Assembly: GCA_015523725.1 (NCBI GenBank)
Contig: WAJV01000086.1
Coordinates: forward strand, 1-51,423
Length of the DNA stretch: 51,423 nt
Direction of reading: 5' to 3'
From: Candidatus Geothermarchaeota archaeon
GTDB lineage: Archaea > Thermoproteota > Nitrososphaeria > Geothermarchaeales > JDFR-13
The translations under genes were made by a program, and so were the position numbers. The notes under the pieces are model-generated. The model was given only the letters and a program-made list of their open reading frames with translations. It had not been told where the DNA came from and did no database searches. Each line of letters opens with the position of its first letter. Within the stretch, counting starts at the first letter, position 1. Shown piece by piece: positions 24,647 to 33,136 of the stretch.

Positions 24647-25864
24647 TTATATCTCACCTAATTCATGGATTTTCTCTAATTGTTTAAGTACATATTCTCT
24701 TGTTTCTTCTACATTTGCATATTCTTCTAATACCTTGCCGTTTTCTATAACTTTATGTATTAGTGGCTCCATTTTTATTCCGCAGTTGGGGCAAGTTAGT
24801 TCCTGAGTCGTGTATTTAGTTACGGTGTATCGGTAGCATTTTGGGCATCTGTATACTTGTTTCATACCAGATAATTTTCCTCTCTTGGCTATTGGTTTAT
24901 TCTCTATCTCTACGATGTCTAGTGCGTAGTCTATGGTGGGTGCGTTTGAAACGGATGTTCCGACTCCGAATCCGTCTGCACCAGCTTCTATCATTTCTTT
25001 AATATTGTCTATGTTTACGCCTCCCGATACTATTATCTTTACTTTTTCGTGTCCTCTTAGGTCTAATTCCCATCTTAATTCACGAATAATTTCCTTAATA
25101 TCTCCTCTTCTACTTTTTGGAGTATCTATTCTGACTCCATATAATTTTTCTCCGAGTGCTTCAGCAGCCATTATACCTTCTACCTTTTCATCATATAATG
25201 TATCGATTAAGGCTATTCTTTTTACATCCTTTTCTACATATTTATCAAATGCTTTCCAGGCCTCGACTTGGTCGCCTATTATTAGTATTAATGCATGGGG
25301 CATCGTTCCTTGGGGTTTTAGTCCTAATATGTCTGCGCTTAGGATGGCTGATACACCATCGAACCCAGCTATATAAGCAGCATAATCTATTAATGGAGTT
25401 ATTGCGGGGTGCATCCTTCTGGCTCCGAATGATAATAATACTTTGTTCCACGCTGTTATTCTGATGTGTGCACTATATGTAGCTACTCCACTTGCTTGGC
25501 ATAATAATCCTAGTAGTGGTGTTTCATATTTTCCAAAAACTCCGTATTCTCCTACTAAGTAGCCTATGGGTACCCTGTATCCATAGACGTCATTTGGTTT
25601 GAATACAGTTCCCTCCCTCATTATATATAGGTCTAGCTTCTTGTCTCTGAATAGATTTATTACTTCTTGCACTCCTGCTACTACTCCCCATGTAAAGTTG
25701 TGGGGGAGCGATCCTGCAGTTATCTCCATTTTTACTTTAGTATCCAGTTTTCCGACTTCTTTGAGTATTTTTTCGGTTCTTAGGAAGTAAATGTCGGTTG
25801 TTAATCCATTTTTTATTTCATCTTCTTTGGAGATTAGGAATAATCGGTCCTTTGGAAACCTCAT
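24647..25864 (-). CDS. Nicotinate phosphoribosyltransferase with C-terminal zinc ribbon
   Basis: Makes nicotinate mononucleotide from nicotinate and PRPP, in NAD salvage. Family features include AGSLPHNFTWGVVAG near residue 48, SFGARRMHPAITPLIDYAAYIAGFDGVS in the middle, and the phosphate-binding VSGGVNIDNIKEMIEAGADGFGVGTSV. The C-terminus carries CPKCYRYTVTKYTTQELTCPNCG, a four-Cys zinc ribbon seen in some archaeal members. A length of 405 is normal. It is followed directly by the NAD synthetase-like gene. GGTGG precedes the ATG. Confidence 0.93.
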   Translation of the reverse strand: MRFPKDRLFLISKEDEIKNGLTTDIYFLRTEKILKEVGKLDTKVKMEITAGSLPHNFTWGVVAGVQEVINLFRDKKLDLYIMREGTVFKPNDVYGYRVPIGYLVGEYGVFGKYETPLLGLLCQASGVATYSAHIRITAWNKVLLSFGARRMHPAITPLIDYAAYIAGFDGVSAILSADILGLKPQGTMPHALILIIGDQVEAWKAFDKYVEKDVKRIALIDTLYDEKVEGIMAAEALGEKLYGVRIDTPKSRRGDIKEIIRELRWELDLRGHEKVKIIVSGGVNIDNIKEMIEAGADGFGVGTSVSNAPTIDYALDIVEIENKPIAKRGKLSGMKQVYRCPKCYRYTVTKYTTQELTCPNCGIKMEPLIHKVIENGKVLEEYANVEETREYVLKQLEKIHELGEI

Positions 25865-25950
25865 TTTAATGCCACCTTAATCCCTCCATCCCTCAATATA
25901 AATATATTATGAAAGTTATTAACTCTGTGTATACTAATTTGTTTGGGGAA

Positions 25951-27741
25951 TTATTTTGCTATGTAATAATATTCTCCCCTCTCTTTTTGCTCTCTATCAA
26001 GCCTGCTATTTGGTTTATTTATCCTAGGTCTCCCGCTATGTTTGTCTCTTCTCAGAGTTATATTTACTTGACTTAGGAATTTATTCATTCCTTCTCTTTT
26101 GTTTTGGGGTTTTCCTCCATAACCCTTTTTACTGGGTTCTCCATCGAATACTATTATTCTATCTGAGACTGCATCTATTAGTATGAGGTCGTGGTCTATT
26201 ACGGCTGCAGGTTTTTTATTTAATTTAATGAATCTATTAATGGCTGTTGCTACTTCTAATCTGTCCTCAACGTCTATGAATGCTGATGGTTCGTCTAGTA
26301 AGTATATGTCTGCATTTTGGAGTAATGTTGCTGCTATATATACTTTCTGTAGTTCGCCTCCAGATAAATTTCTTACTTCTCTCTCTAATAGATTATAGAT
26401 GTTTAGTGGTTTTAGGAGTGAGTTTATTGCCCATCTAGATGTGGCGTTTTTACCAGCTTTATCGGTTAGGAAGTCTTCTACTGTGCCGTCGTAGTCTGTG
26501 GATAAATATTGTGGTTTGTATGCCATTTTCTCCGGTGATATTATTATTTCTCCTTCGTCGGGCTCTATTTCGCCGACTAACATTCTGATGAAGGTTGTTT
26601 TACCTATTGCATTGGGGCCTACTATTCCTATTACCTCTCCCTGCATTATTTCTCCTTCATCGATCTCTAACGAGAATCCTTTAAAATATTTCTTAAGTTT
26701 GGTGTATTTCATTGCTGGGTATGCCTCTGGACTATGTTTGGGTGCTACTGTACTAAATTTTATTGGTGATTCTCTGAATCTCATGTTGTCTGATGGTATG
26801 TATCCATCTAGAAAAATATTTATACCTGTTCTTACGCTTTCTGGCCTGGTGAATATGCCGTATGCACCAGGTTCTCCATAGACAACTGATACATAATTGC
26901 TTATGTAGTCTAGGAAAGCTAGGTCGTGGTCTACTATGATTACATATTTGTCTCTAGATAATTTATTTATGTATTTTGCTACGGCCATTCTTTCGAAGAT
27001 ATCGTTGTAACTGCTTGGTTCATCGAATAAATATACATCAGCCTTCTTTAGTGATGCGGCTGCAATCGCTAGTCTTTGTAGTTCGCCTCCCGATAATTCT
27101 TTTATATCTTTGTTTAATGAGTTTTTGAGGTGTAATATATCTATTGTATAATCCTTGTCTCCATATTCATAGGCTTTTTCTATTAAGTCTTTTACCTTAC
27201 CTTTTACTGCTTTCGGTATTAGATATACCTCTTGAGGTTTATATGCTACTTTGATGTTTCCTTCGTATAAATCTTTGAAGTAGTAGTATAATTTTTCTCC
27301 CCTAAAGAATTCTATAACTTTGTCTGGATCTGGTTTAGATGTGTAATCCCCTAAGTTTGGTATGAGTTTACCCGCGAGTATTTTTATTGCAGTAGATTTT
27401 CCTGTTCCATTCCTACCTATTATACCAAGCACTCCGTCTTTAGTGGGTGTTGGTAATCTGAACAGTCGGAACTCATTTACTCCGTATTGGTGGATCAATT
27501 GGGTGCTCAGTTCCTTCGGTAGGTTTACTATAGTTATTGCTTCGAAGGGGCATTTCTTTACACATATTCCGCATCCTATACATAGTTCTTCATTTATTAT
27601 TGGTTCGCCTTCAACAAATTCTATGCAGGGTATTCCCATTCTTACTGGTGGACAGAATCTTTGGCATTCGTGGGTGCATCTATCTGGGTTACATAGTTCT
27701 CTGTCTATTACTGCTACTCTGAGGGGAGTCTCTTCACTCAA
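25951..27741 (-). CDS. Ribosome recycling ATPase ABCE1/RLI
   Basis: Splits terminated ribosomes with aRF1 and Pelota. The N-terminal Fe-S domain has two cysteine clusters (CNPDRCTHECQRFCP and CIGCGICVKKCP). Two ABC domains follow, with Walker A GRNGTGKST and GPNAIGKTT and signatures LSGGELQR and LSGGELQK. About 596 residues is the normal size. The ORF track begins at GTG 27750. The TTG at 27741 has GGGTGA at the right distance, so I prefer it; both give the same domains. Confidence 0.97.
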   Translation of the reverse strand: MSEETPLRVAVIDRELCNPDRCTHECQRFCPPVRMGIPCIEFVEGEPIINEELCIGCGICVKKCPFEAITIVNLPKELSTQLIHQYGVNEFRLFRLPTPTKDGVLGIIGRNGTGKSTAIKILAGKLIPNLGDYTSKPDPDKVIEFFRGEKLYYYFKDLYEGNIKVAYKPQEVYLIPKAVKGKVKDLIEKAYEYGDKDYTIDILHLKNSLNKDIKELSGGELQRLAIAAASLKKADVYLFDEPSSYNDIFERMAVAKYINKLSRDKYVIIVDHDLAFLDYISNYVSVVYGEPGAYGIFTRPESVRTGINIFLDGYIPSDNMRFRESPIKFSTVAPKHSPEAYPAMKYTKLKKYFKGFSLEIDEGEIMQGEVIGIVGPNAIGKTTFIRMLVGEIEPDEGEIIISPEKMAYKPQYLSTDYDGTVEDFLTDKAGKNATSRWAINSLLKPLNIYNLLEREVRNLSGGELQKVYIAATLLQNADIYLLDEPSAFIDVEDRLEVATAINRFIKLNKKPAAVIDHDLILIDAVSDRIIVFDGEPSKKGYGGKPQNKREGMNKFLSQVNITLRRDKHSGRPRINKPNSRLDREQKERGEYYYIAK

Positions 27742-27803
27742 TTGTTTCACCCTTGAAATAATCTGGGGTAATGATATTTAAGGTATGGTTAAAAGTATTT
27801 TAT

Positions 27804-28145
27804 TCAAATTATTTTATCGAGGTCTTTCTTAAATTCTTCTAGAGTCTCTATTTGTTTGGCTAGGTCACTTCCTATATTTTTTATCGGATATTTTCTTTTG
27901 AATAAATTTATTATTGTTCCTACTCCCATGAGTATAATTCCGATAAGCTCTGATATCCCGAGTATGGGTAGAAAGAATATGAGTGCACCCAGCTTAATTA
28001 GTCTTGTTGATACTGTGTTTTTCCCCTCTAACTCACTATATAGGGTATTGATTGTCTCGTTGAGATTATTTAACTCATTTAAGATTCTTTTATTGTATTT
28101 TTGTTTGTGTTTTAGTAGCTGTGGTATGTATTTATATTTCTTCAT
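27804..28145 (-). CDS. Hypothetical coiled-coil membrane protein
   Basis: A 113-residue protein. Charged helices flank one hydrophobic hairpin (LGALIFFLPILGISELIGIILMGVG), with coiled-coil-like stretches at both ends (NELNNLNETINTLYSELE and AKQIETLEEFKKDLDKI). The ATG has AGGGA upstream. It lies directly upstream of ABCE1 on the same strand, 54 bp apart, and may be co-transcribed. The family is not recognised. Confidence 0.65.
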   Translation of the reverse strand: MKKYKYIPQLLKHKQKYNKRILNELNNLNETINTLYSELEGKNTVSTRLIKLGALIFFLPILGISELIGIILMGVGTIINLFKRKYPIKNIGSDLAKQIETLEEFKKDLDKII

Positions 28146-28220
28146 TTTTCCCTGTTAATTAATTGTTGCCGCCCCATCTTTATAGTTGATGTAACTTTTT
28201 TGTTGGTTGGCTTCGAGACT

Positions 28221-28228
28221 TTTAAATT
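28221..28228 (+). promoter_or_regulatory. TATA box before the 28253 membrane gene
   Basis: TTTAAATT lies 25-32 bp before the ATG at 28253, the distance for a leaderless archaeal transcript. No Shine-Dalgarno sequence precedes that ATG. Confidence 0.45.
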
Positions 28229-28252
28229 TTTATTTTGTGTATAATATGTTTT

Positions 28253-28579
28253 ATGGTTGATTTGGGTGAGGTTCTCTATTGGGTTTCTTGGGGTTTTGCT
28301 ATCCTGTGGTTAGGTTTTTCCATTATAGTAGGTTATTTGGCTGGGGCTAACATTTTAGGTATTTATCTCTTGGGTATTGGTGTTTATGGAGTTGTATTGG
28401 GTTTATATGCATTTGATAGGTCTTCTGATAAGGTTTACTTGATTTTTGTTTCTGCTGCTTTGGTGTCTTTATTGGTGGGTTCCTCGATTCTGCTTGGTGG
28501 TGTTATTGATCCTATTATTTTGGTAGGGGTTATTTTGGTTATTATTGGTATTATGTTGATTATATATTATGTTGTTTGA
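28253..28579 (+). CDS. Small polytopic membrane protein
   Basis: A 108-residue protein of four hydrophobic helices with very few charges, which I do not assign to a family. The ORF track begins at 28235, but ATG 28253 (MVDLGEVLYW) fits the TATA box for leaderless translation. It lies 50 bp before the Lhr-type helicase gene. Confidence 0.6.
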   Translation: MVDLGEVLYWVSWGFAILWLGFSIIVGYLAGANILGIYLLGIGVYGVVLGLYAFDRSSDKVYLIFVSAALVSLLVGSSILLGGVIDPIILVGVILVIIGIMLIIYYVV

Positions 28580-28629
28580 TGTTTTTGTGTAAATTTTTAT
28601 ATTATGGATGTTGTATTTGAATAGGGAAT

Positions 28630-31254
28630 ATGATAAAATATGCTGATGAAGCTATATCTATGCGGGATTTAATGCATTATCTGGATGTTGATGTTTATAG
28701 GTGGTTTAGTAGATTTGGAGAGCTTACTCCCCCTCAGAAATATGGGATATTGCCTATTGTTAGGGGGGAGAATGTTTTAATATCTGCTCCCACTGGCTCT
28801 GGAAAGACTTTGACAGCTTTTATATATATAATTAGTGAGTTGGTTAAGCTGGATAAGATTGGTATGTTGGAGGATCATGTGTATGCTGTATATATTAGTC
28901 CATTAAGGGCTCTAAATAATGATATCTATAAGAATCTTATATCTCCATTGAATGAAATTAATCAAATGGTTAAGGATAAATTGGGTAGGGATTTGGGTAT
29001 TAGGGTAGCGGTCAGGACTGGTGACACTTCCCAAGCGGAGAGAAGTAGAATGCTTAGGGAACCTCCTCATATATTGATTACTACTCCTGAGAGTTTGGCG
29101 TTGGTTATTACTGCGCCTAAGTTTAGGCGTTTCTTGAAGGATGTTAAGTGGGTTATTGTGGATGAGATCCATAGTTTATGTGAGAATAAACGTGGGGTTC
29201 ATTTAGCGTTGTCTTTGGAGAGGTTGGTTGATCTTGTGGGTGGTGATTTTATACGTATAGGGTTGTCTGCCACTATTAATCCGCTTGACGTTGTGGCCCA
29301 ATATTTGGTGGGGTTTAGGGATGATGGGTCTCCTCGGGATTGTGTTATTGTTGATACTAGGTTTCATAAGAAGATGGTTCTTCGGTTGATTGCCCCCGTA
29401 AAGGATTTAATTTATGTGTCATCTCAGGAGCTTTCTAATTCTATGTATAGGTTCTTGAGTAGAGTATTGAAGAGGTATAAGACCACGCTTATTTTTACCA
29501 ATACTAGGAGTGGCGCGGAGAGGGTTACGTATCATTTGAAGAGGCTTAATATAGTCGATGCTGATGAGTTGGGTGTTCATCATTCATCTCTCTCTAGGGA
29601 GATTAGGTTTGAGATTGAGAATAAGTTGAAGCAGGGGTTGGTTAAGGGTATTGTGACTAGTACTTCCTTGGAGTTGGGTATAGATATTGGGCATATTGAT
29701 GCTGTGGTTCAGATAGGGTCTCCTAAGAGTATTAATAGGGGGTTGCAGAGGGTGGGGCGGAGTGGGCATTCAATGGATAAGGTTTCTAGAGGATATTTTA
29801 TTGGGTTGGATGTGGATGATTTGATTGAGGATGGTGTCTTGATTAAGGAGGCTTTGGAGGGTAGATTGGATAGGGTTTATATTCCTAGGAATTCGTTGGA
29901 TGTTTTGGCTCAGCATATTGTTGGTATGGCTTTGGTTAGGAAGTGGAGTGTTGATGAGGCTTATAGGCTCGTTAGGAGGGCTTATCCATATAGGAATCTT
30001 GGTAAGGAGGTTTTCATTAGGGTGCTGAGGTATTTGGCTGGTAAGTATCATGATTTGGAGAGGTATAGGGTGTATGGTAAGATATGGTTTGATGAGGATG
30101 AGGGGGTTTTTGGTAGGAGGGGGAGGTATCTAAGGCCAATCTATTTTCAGAATATTGGGACTATCCCTGATGAGGCTCATATTGTGGCGTATCATGGTAG
30201 GAGGAGGATTGGTTATTTGGAGGAGACGTTTGTAGAGAATCTTGATTTTGGAGATATATTTGTTTTGGGAGGTAAGACCTATCGATTCTTGGGGTCGAGT
30301 GGGAATAAGGTTTATGTTGAGCCCGTGTCTGGTTTGAAGCCCACTGTTCCCAGCTGGATTTCTGAGATGCTTCCTCTATCTTTTGATTTGGGTGAGGCAG
30401 TTGCTGAGGTAAGGAGTTATTTATGGATGCTTATTTCTAGGGGTGATTATGAGGAGGCGTACAGGTTTATTATGAGTAGGATGAAGGGGAATAGGTATGC
30501 GGCGGAGAATATTATTAGATATATTAAGTTACAGGGGGAGTTCCTCTCTAAATTGGGTGTTGATGTTTTTCATAGTAGGAGGAATTTATTGATTGAGAAT
30601 TATGTTGATTATGGTGATGGTTTAAGGTATAATATTTTTCATACTGTTTTTGGTAGGAGGGCCAATAATGCTTTGGCTAGGGCTTTCGCATATTTAGCTA
30701 GGAATATGGTTAATTATTCGATTCGCGTGTTGGTTGATGATCATGGATTTGCACTCATATTACCCTCATATTTGAATCTTAATTTAGACGATTTGCTTTC
30801 ATCATTGCGGAGTTCTAATATTAGGGGTGTTCTTAAAGAGGCTATTAAGAATAGCCAGTATATATGGAGGATATTTAGGCATGTTGCGAATAGGGGGTTA
30901 ATGATATTAAATTATTATAAGGGGAGGAAGACAAGTATATCTAGGCAGCAACTTAATTCTGAGGCTATTTATAGTGCTTTTAGGGATAGGGATGATTTTC
31001 CACTTATTATGGAGGCTATTAGGGAGATTATGGAGGATAAGATGGATGTTTTGAATGCTGAGAAGGTTCTTAAGGATATTGAGGTTGGTTTTAGGAGGTG
31101 GGTGGTTTTACCGGAGTATGATGTTCCTTCTCCATTTTCACATGGATTGTTGTTGAGGGGTATGCAGGATGCGGTTCTTATGGAGGATAGGGTTAAGATC
31201 TTGCAGAATTTATATAAAAAGATTATGTTGAGGGTGGGTATGAGGAGTGATTGA
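28630..31254 (+). CDS. Lhr-type superfamily 2 DNA helicase
   Basis: An ATP-dependent 3'-5' helicase of the Lhr family. Motifs seen: Q-like PPQKYG, I APTGSGKT, Ia SPLRALNND, II DEIH, III LSAT, IV IFTNTRSGAERV, V TSTSLELGIDIG and VI RVGRSGH. A winged-helix and Lhr-core region follow. At 874 residues it matches archaeal Lhr-core proteins rather than the roughly 1500-residue bacterial form. It is implicated in DNA repair. It overlaps a metallophosphoesterase gene by 8 bp, a recurring partnership for Lhr. Confidence 0.95.
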   Translation: MIKYADEAISMRDLMHYLDVDVYRWFSRFGELTPPQKYGILPIVRGENVLISAPTGSGKTLTAFIYIISELVKLDKIGMLEDHVYAVYISPLRALNNDIYKNLISPLNEINQMVKDKLGRDLGIRVAVRTGDTSQAERSRMLREPPHILITTPESLALVITAPKFRRFLKDVKWVIVDEIHSLCENKRGVHLALSLERLVDLVGGDFIRIGLSATINPLDVVAQYLVGFRDDGSPRDCVIVDTRFHKKMVLRLIAPVKDLIYVSSQELSNSMYRFLSRVLKRYKTTLIFTNTRSGAERVTYHLKRLNIVDADELGVHHSSLSREIRFEIENKLKQGLVKGIVTSTSLELGIDIGHIDAVVQIGSPKSINRGLQRVGRSGHSMDKVSRGYFIGLDVDDLIEDGVLIKEALEGRLDRVYIPRNSLDVLAQHIVGMALVRKWSVDEAYRLVRRAYPYRNLGKEVFIRVLRYLAGKYHDLERYRVYGKIWFDEDEGVFGRRGRYLRPIYFQNIGTIPDEAHIVAYHGRRRIGYLEETFVENLDFGDIFVLGGKTYRFLGSSGNKVYVEPVSGLKPTVPSWISEMLPLSFDLGEAVAEVRSYLWMLISRGDYEEAYRFIMSRMKGNRYAAENIIRYIKLQGEFLSKLGVDVFHSRRNLLIENYVDYGDGLRYNIFHTVFGRRANNALARAFAYLARNMVNYSIRVLVDDHGFALILPSYLNLNLDDLLSSLRSSNIRGVLKEAIKNSQYIWRIFRHVANRGLMILNYYKGRKTSISRQQLNSEAIYSAFRDRDDFPLIMEAIREIMEDKMDVLNAEKVLKDIEVGFRRWVVLPEYDVPSPFSHGLLLRGMQDAVLMEDRVKILQNLYKKIMLRVGMRSD

Positions 31255-31987
31255 GTTATATGGTGGCGACCTATTTATAGCTGATCCTTGGCCGGCGGTT
31301 TATGTGAAGTCTATGGATGCGATTGTGTTGGCTGATTTACATTTGGGTATTGAGGGTGCTTTAGCCAATGAGGGTATTTTTCTGCCTATGAGTATTAGTG
31401 AGTCGACTTTACGTTTGGTGTATAGGGTTTTGGATGATTATAGTCCAAGTATGGTTATTTTTGATGGGGATGTTAAGCATGGTTTTGGGCTGCTTAATAC
31501 GAGTGAGTGGGTTCATGTTAGGAATCTTTTTAGGGAGATTAGTGATAGGTTTGATGTTGTAGTGGTTAGGGGGAATCATGATAATTACTTAGGTGTTATC
31601 TTGAGTAGATTTAATATACCTTTTGTTGATAGGTACGACTATGGTATGTATACTTTTATTCATGGGCATACTAAGCCGCCTGATTTGAGGGATATCGTCA
31701 TTATTGGGCATGAGCATCCATCCATAACTCTTAGGGATGATGTCGGGGTTAAGTATAAGTTTAAGTGTTTTCTTTGGGGGGAGGCTCATGGCCATAGAGT
31801 ACTTATTTTACCATCTGTAGGTGAGTTGGCTACTGGTGCGACGATTAATATTTATGAGGAGGAGAGGCTTAGCCCCTTGATTAAGGATATTGATATCACT
31901 GGATTTAAGGCTTATGCTGTGGTGCCTGGTGAGACTGTGCAAGAATTTCCGGTCTTGAAGGATTTTATTGATTTCTTTAGTCCTTAG
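31247..31987 (+). CDS. Metallophosphoesterase, Lhr-associated
   Basis: A calcineurin-like phosphoesterase. The metal motifs are ADLHLGIEG, FDGDVKHGF, VVRGNHDN, and IGHEHPS followed by GEAHGHRVLIL. The family found beside Lhr helicases is thought to act as a nuclease or phosphatase in DNA repair; that role is by association. The start is GTG inside the helicase stop region. A length of 246 is typical. The gene ends the operon at an inverted repeat. Confidence 0.92.
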   Translation: MIELYGGDLFIADPWPAVYVKSMDAIVLADLHLGIEGALANEGIFLPMSISESTLRLVYRVLDDYSPSMVIFDGDVKHGFGLLNTSEWVHVRNLFREISDRFDVVVVRGNHDNYLGVILSRFNIPFVDRYDYGMYTFIHGHTKPPDLRDIVIIGHEHPSITLRDDVGVKYKFKCFLWGEAHGHRVLILPSVGELATGATINIYEEERLSPLIKDIDITGFKAYAVVPGETVQEFPVLKDFIDFFSP

Positions 31988-32009
31988 TATTTAGGCATTT
32001 ACCTAAATA
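31988..32009 (+). terminator. Inverted repeat directly after the Lhr operon
   Basis: TATTTAGG-CATTTA-CCTAAATA has perfect eight-base arms and starts at the first base after the stop codon. It is followed by TTTATTAGG. It may act as a terminator or mRNA 3' end stabiliser, though the T tract is weak. Confidence 0.4.
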
Positions 32010-32086
32010 TTTATTAGGTGATATATTAATCCTTCTTTAAATAATAGTCTATTATAAGGTTTTGGATTATCTCGGTGGTGTTTGTT

Positions 32087-33124
32087 GTGAAGCCTGTGAA
32101 TGGTGTTGGTATATTTGGATATGGGGCTTATATTCCTAGATATATAATTGAGAATAGTTCGATTGCTAGTGTGTGGGGGAAGTTGTCTACACCGATTAAG
32201 AGTAAGACTTTTCCTTCCTATGATGAAGATAGTTTAACTATTGCTTATGAAGCTTGTAGAATTGCGTTAGAGTCGTCTGGGGCGCCTAGGGACAAGATTG
32301 GGGCTATATATATTGGGTCAGAGTCTAAGCCTTATGCTGTTAAGCCGTCTGGGACAGTTCTTGTTGATGCCCTCGGCTTGAGTAGGAATATATTGTCAGC
32401 TGATTTCGAGTTTGCTTGTAAAGCTGGTACTGAGGCTATTCAAGCGGTTTCTGGGCTCATTGCATCTGGCATGATTGAGTTCGGTATTGCTATCGGCACC
32501 GATACTTCTCAGGGCAGGCCTGGGGATGAGTTGGAGTATACTGCCGCTGCCGGTGGTGCTGCTTTTGTTTTGAGTAGGGCTTCGAATGGGGTTGTTGCGG
32601 AGATTGAGGCTTCTAATTCATATGTATCTGATACACCGGATTTTTGGAGGAGGTCGGGTGAGAAGTATCCTAGGCACCTATATAGGTTTACTGGTGAGCC
32701 GGCGTATTTTCACCATATAATTACTTCAGTTAAGCATTTTTTTGAGGAGTATGGTTACTCGCCGAGGGATTTTGATTATGCGATTTTTCATCAGCCTAAC
32801 TCAAAATTTCCACAGCGTGTTGCGAAGATGCTTGGTTTTACAATGGATCAGATTAGGCCAGGTTTACTATCGCCCATTATAGGTAATACTTATTCCGGTG
32901 CTACTTTGGTTGGTTTAGCCGCTACTCTGGATGTATCTAAGCCTGGTGATAGAATATTACTTGCTAGTTTTGGCTCTGGCGCGGGGAGCGATGCTTTTTC
33001 ATTTGTGGTAACTGATTTGATTGAGGAGCGTAGGGCTAAGCCTCCTCTTAAGTCTTTCTTGGAGCGCTTGGTTACTAAGGATTATTCTACCTATGTTAGG
33101 TATAGGGGTAAGTTATGGGTCTAG
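32087..33124 (+). CDS. Hydroxymethylglutaryl-CoA synthase
   Basis: Condenses acetyl-CoA with acetoacetyl-CoA to HMG-CoA for isoprenoid lipids. The nucleophilic Cys is in DFEFACKAGTEAIQ, the catalytic His in FHQPNSKFP, and GNTYSGATLVGL is also present. A length of about 345 is the archaeal size. The start chosen is GTG 32087, giving MKPVNGVGIFGYG, with GGTGGTG six bases upstream; the ORF track starts four codons earlier. The thiolase-like and DUF35 genes follow closely, a known archaeal arrangement forming a channelling complex. Confidence 0.95.
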   Translation: MKPVNGVGIFGYGAYIPRYIIENSSIASVWGKLSTPIKSKTFPSYDEDSLTIAYEACRIALESSGAPRDKIGAIYIGSESKPYAVKPSGTVLVDALGLSRNILSADFEFACKAGTEAIQAVSGLIASGMIEFGIAIGTDTSQGRPGDELEYTAAAGGAAFVLSRASNGVVAEIEASNSYVSDTPDFWRRSGEKYPRHLYRFTGEPAYFHHIITSVKHFFEEYGYSPRDFDYAIFHQPNSKFPQRVAKMLGFTMDQIRPGLLSPIIGNTYSGATLVGLAATLDVSKPGDRILLASFGSGAGSDAFSFVVTDLIEERRAKPPLKSFLERLVTKDYSTYVRYRGKLWV

Positions 33125-33136
33125 GGGGTGGATATT

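Noticed and set aside
24933-25376. 147-codon plus-strand ORF
   Set aside because: Antisense shadow of nicotinate phosphoribosyltransferase; composition is typical of reverse-strand frames.
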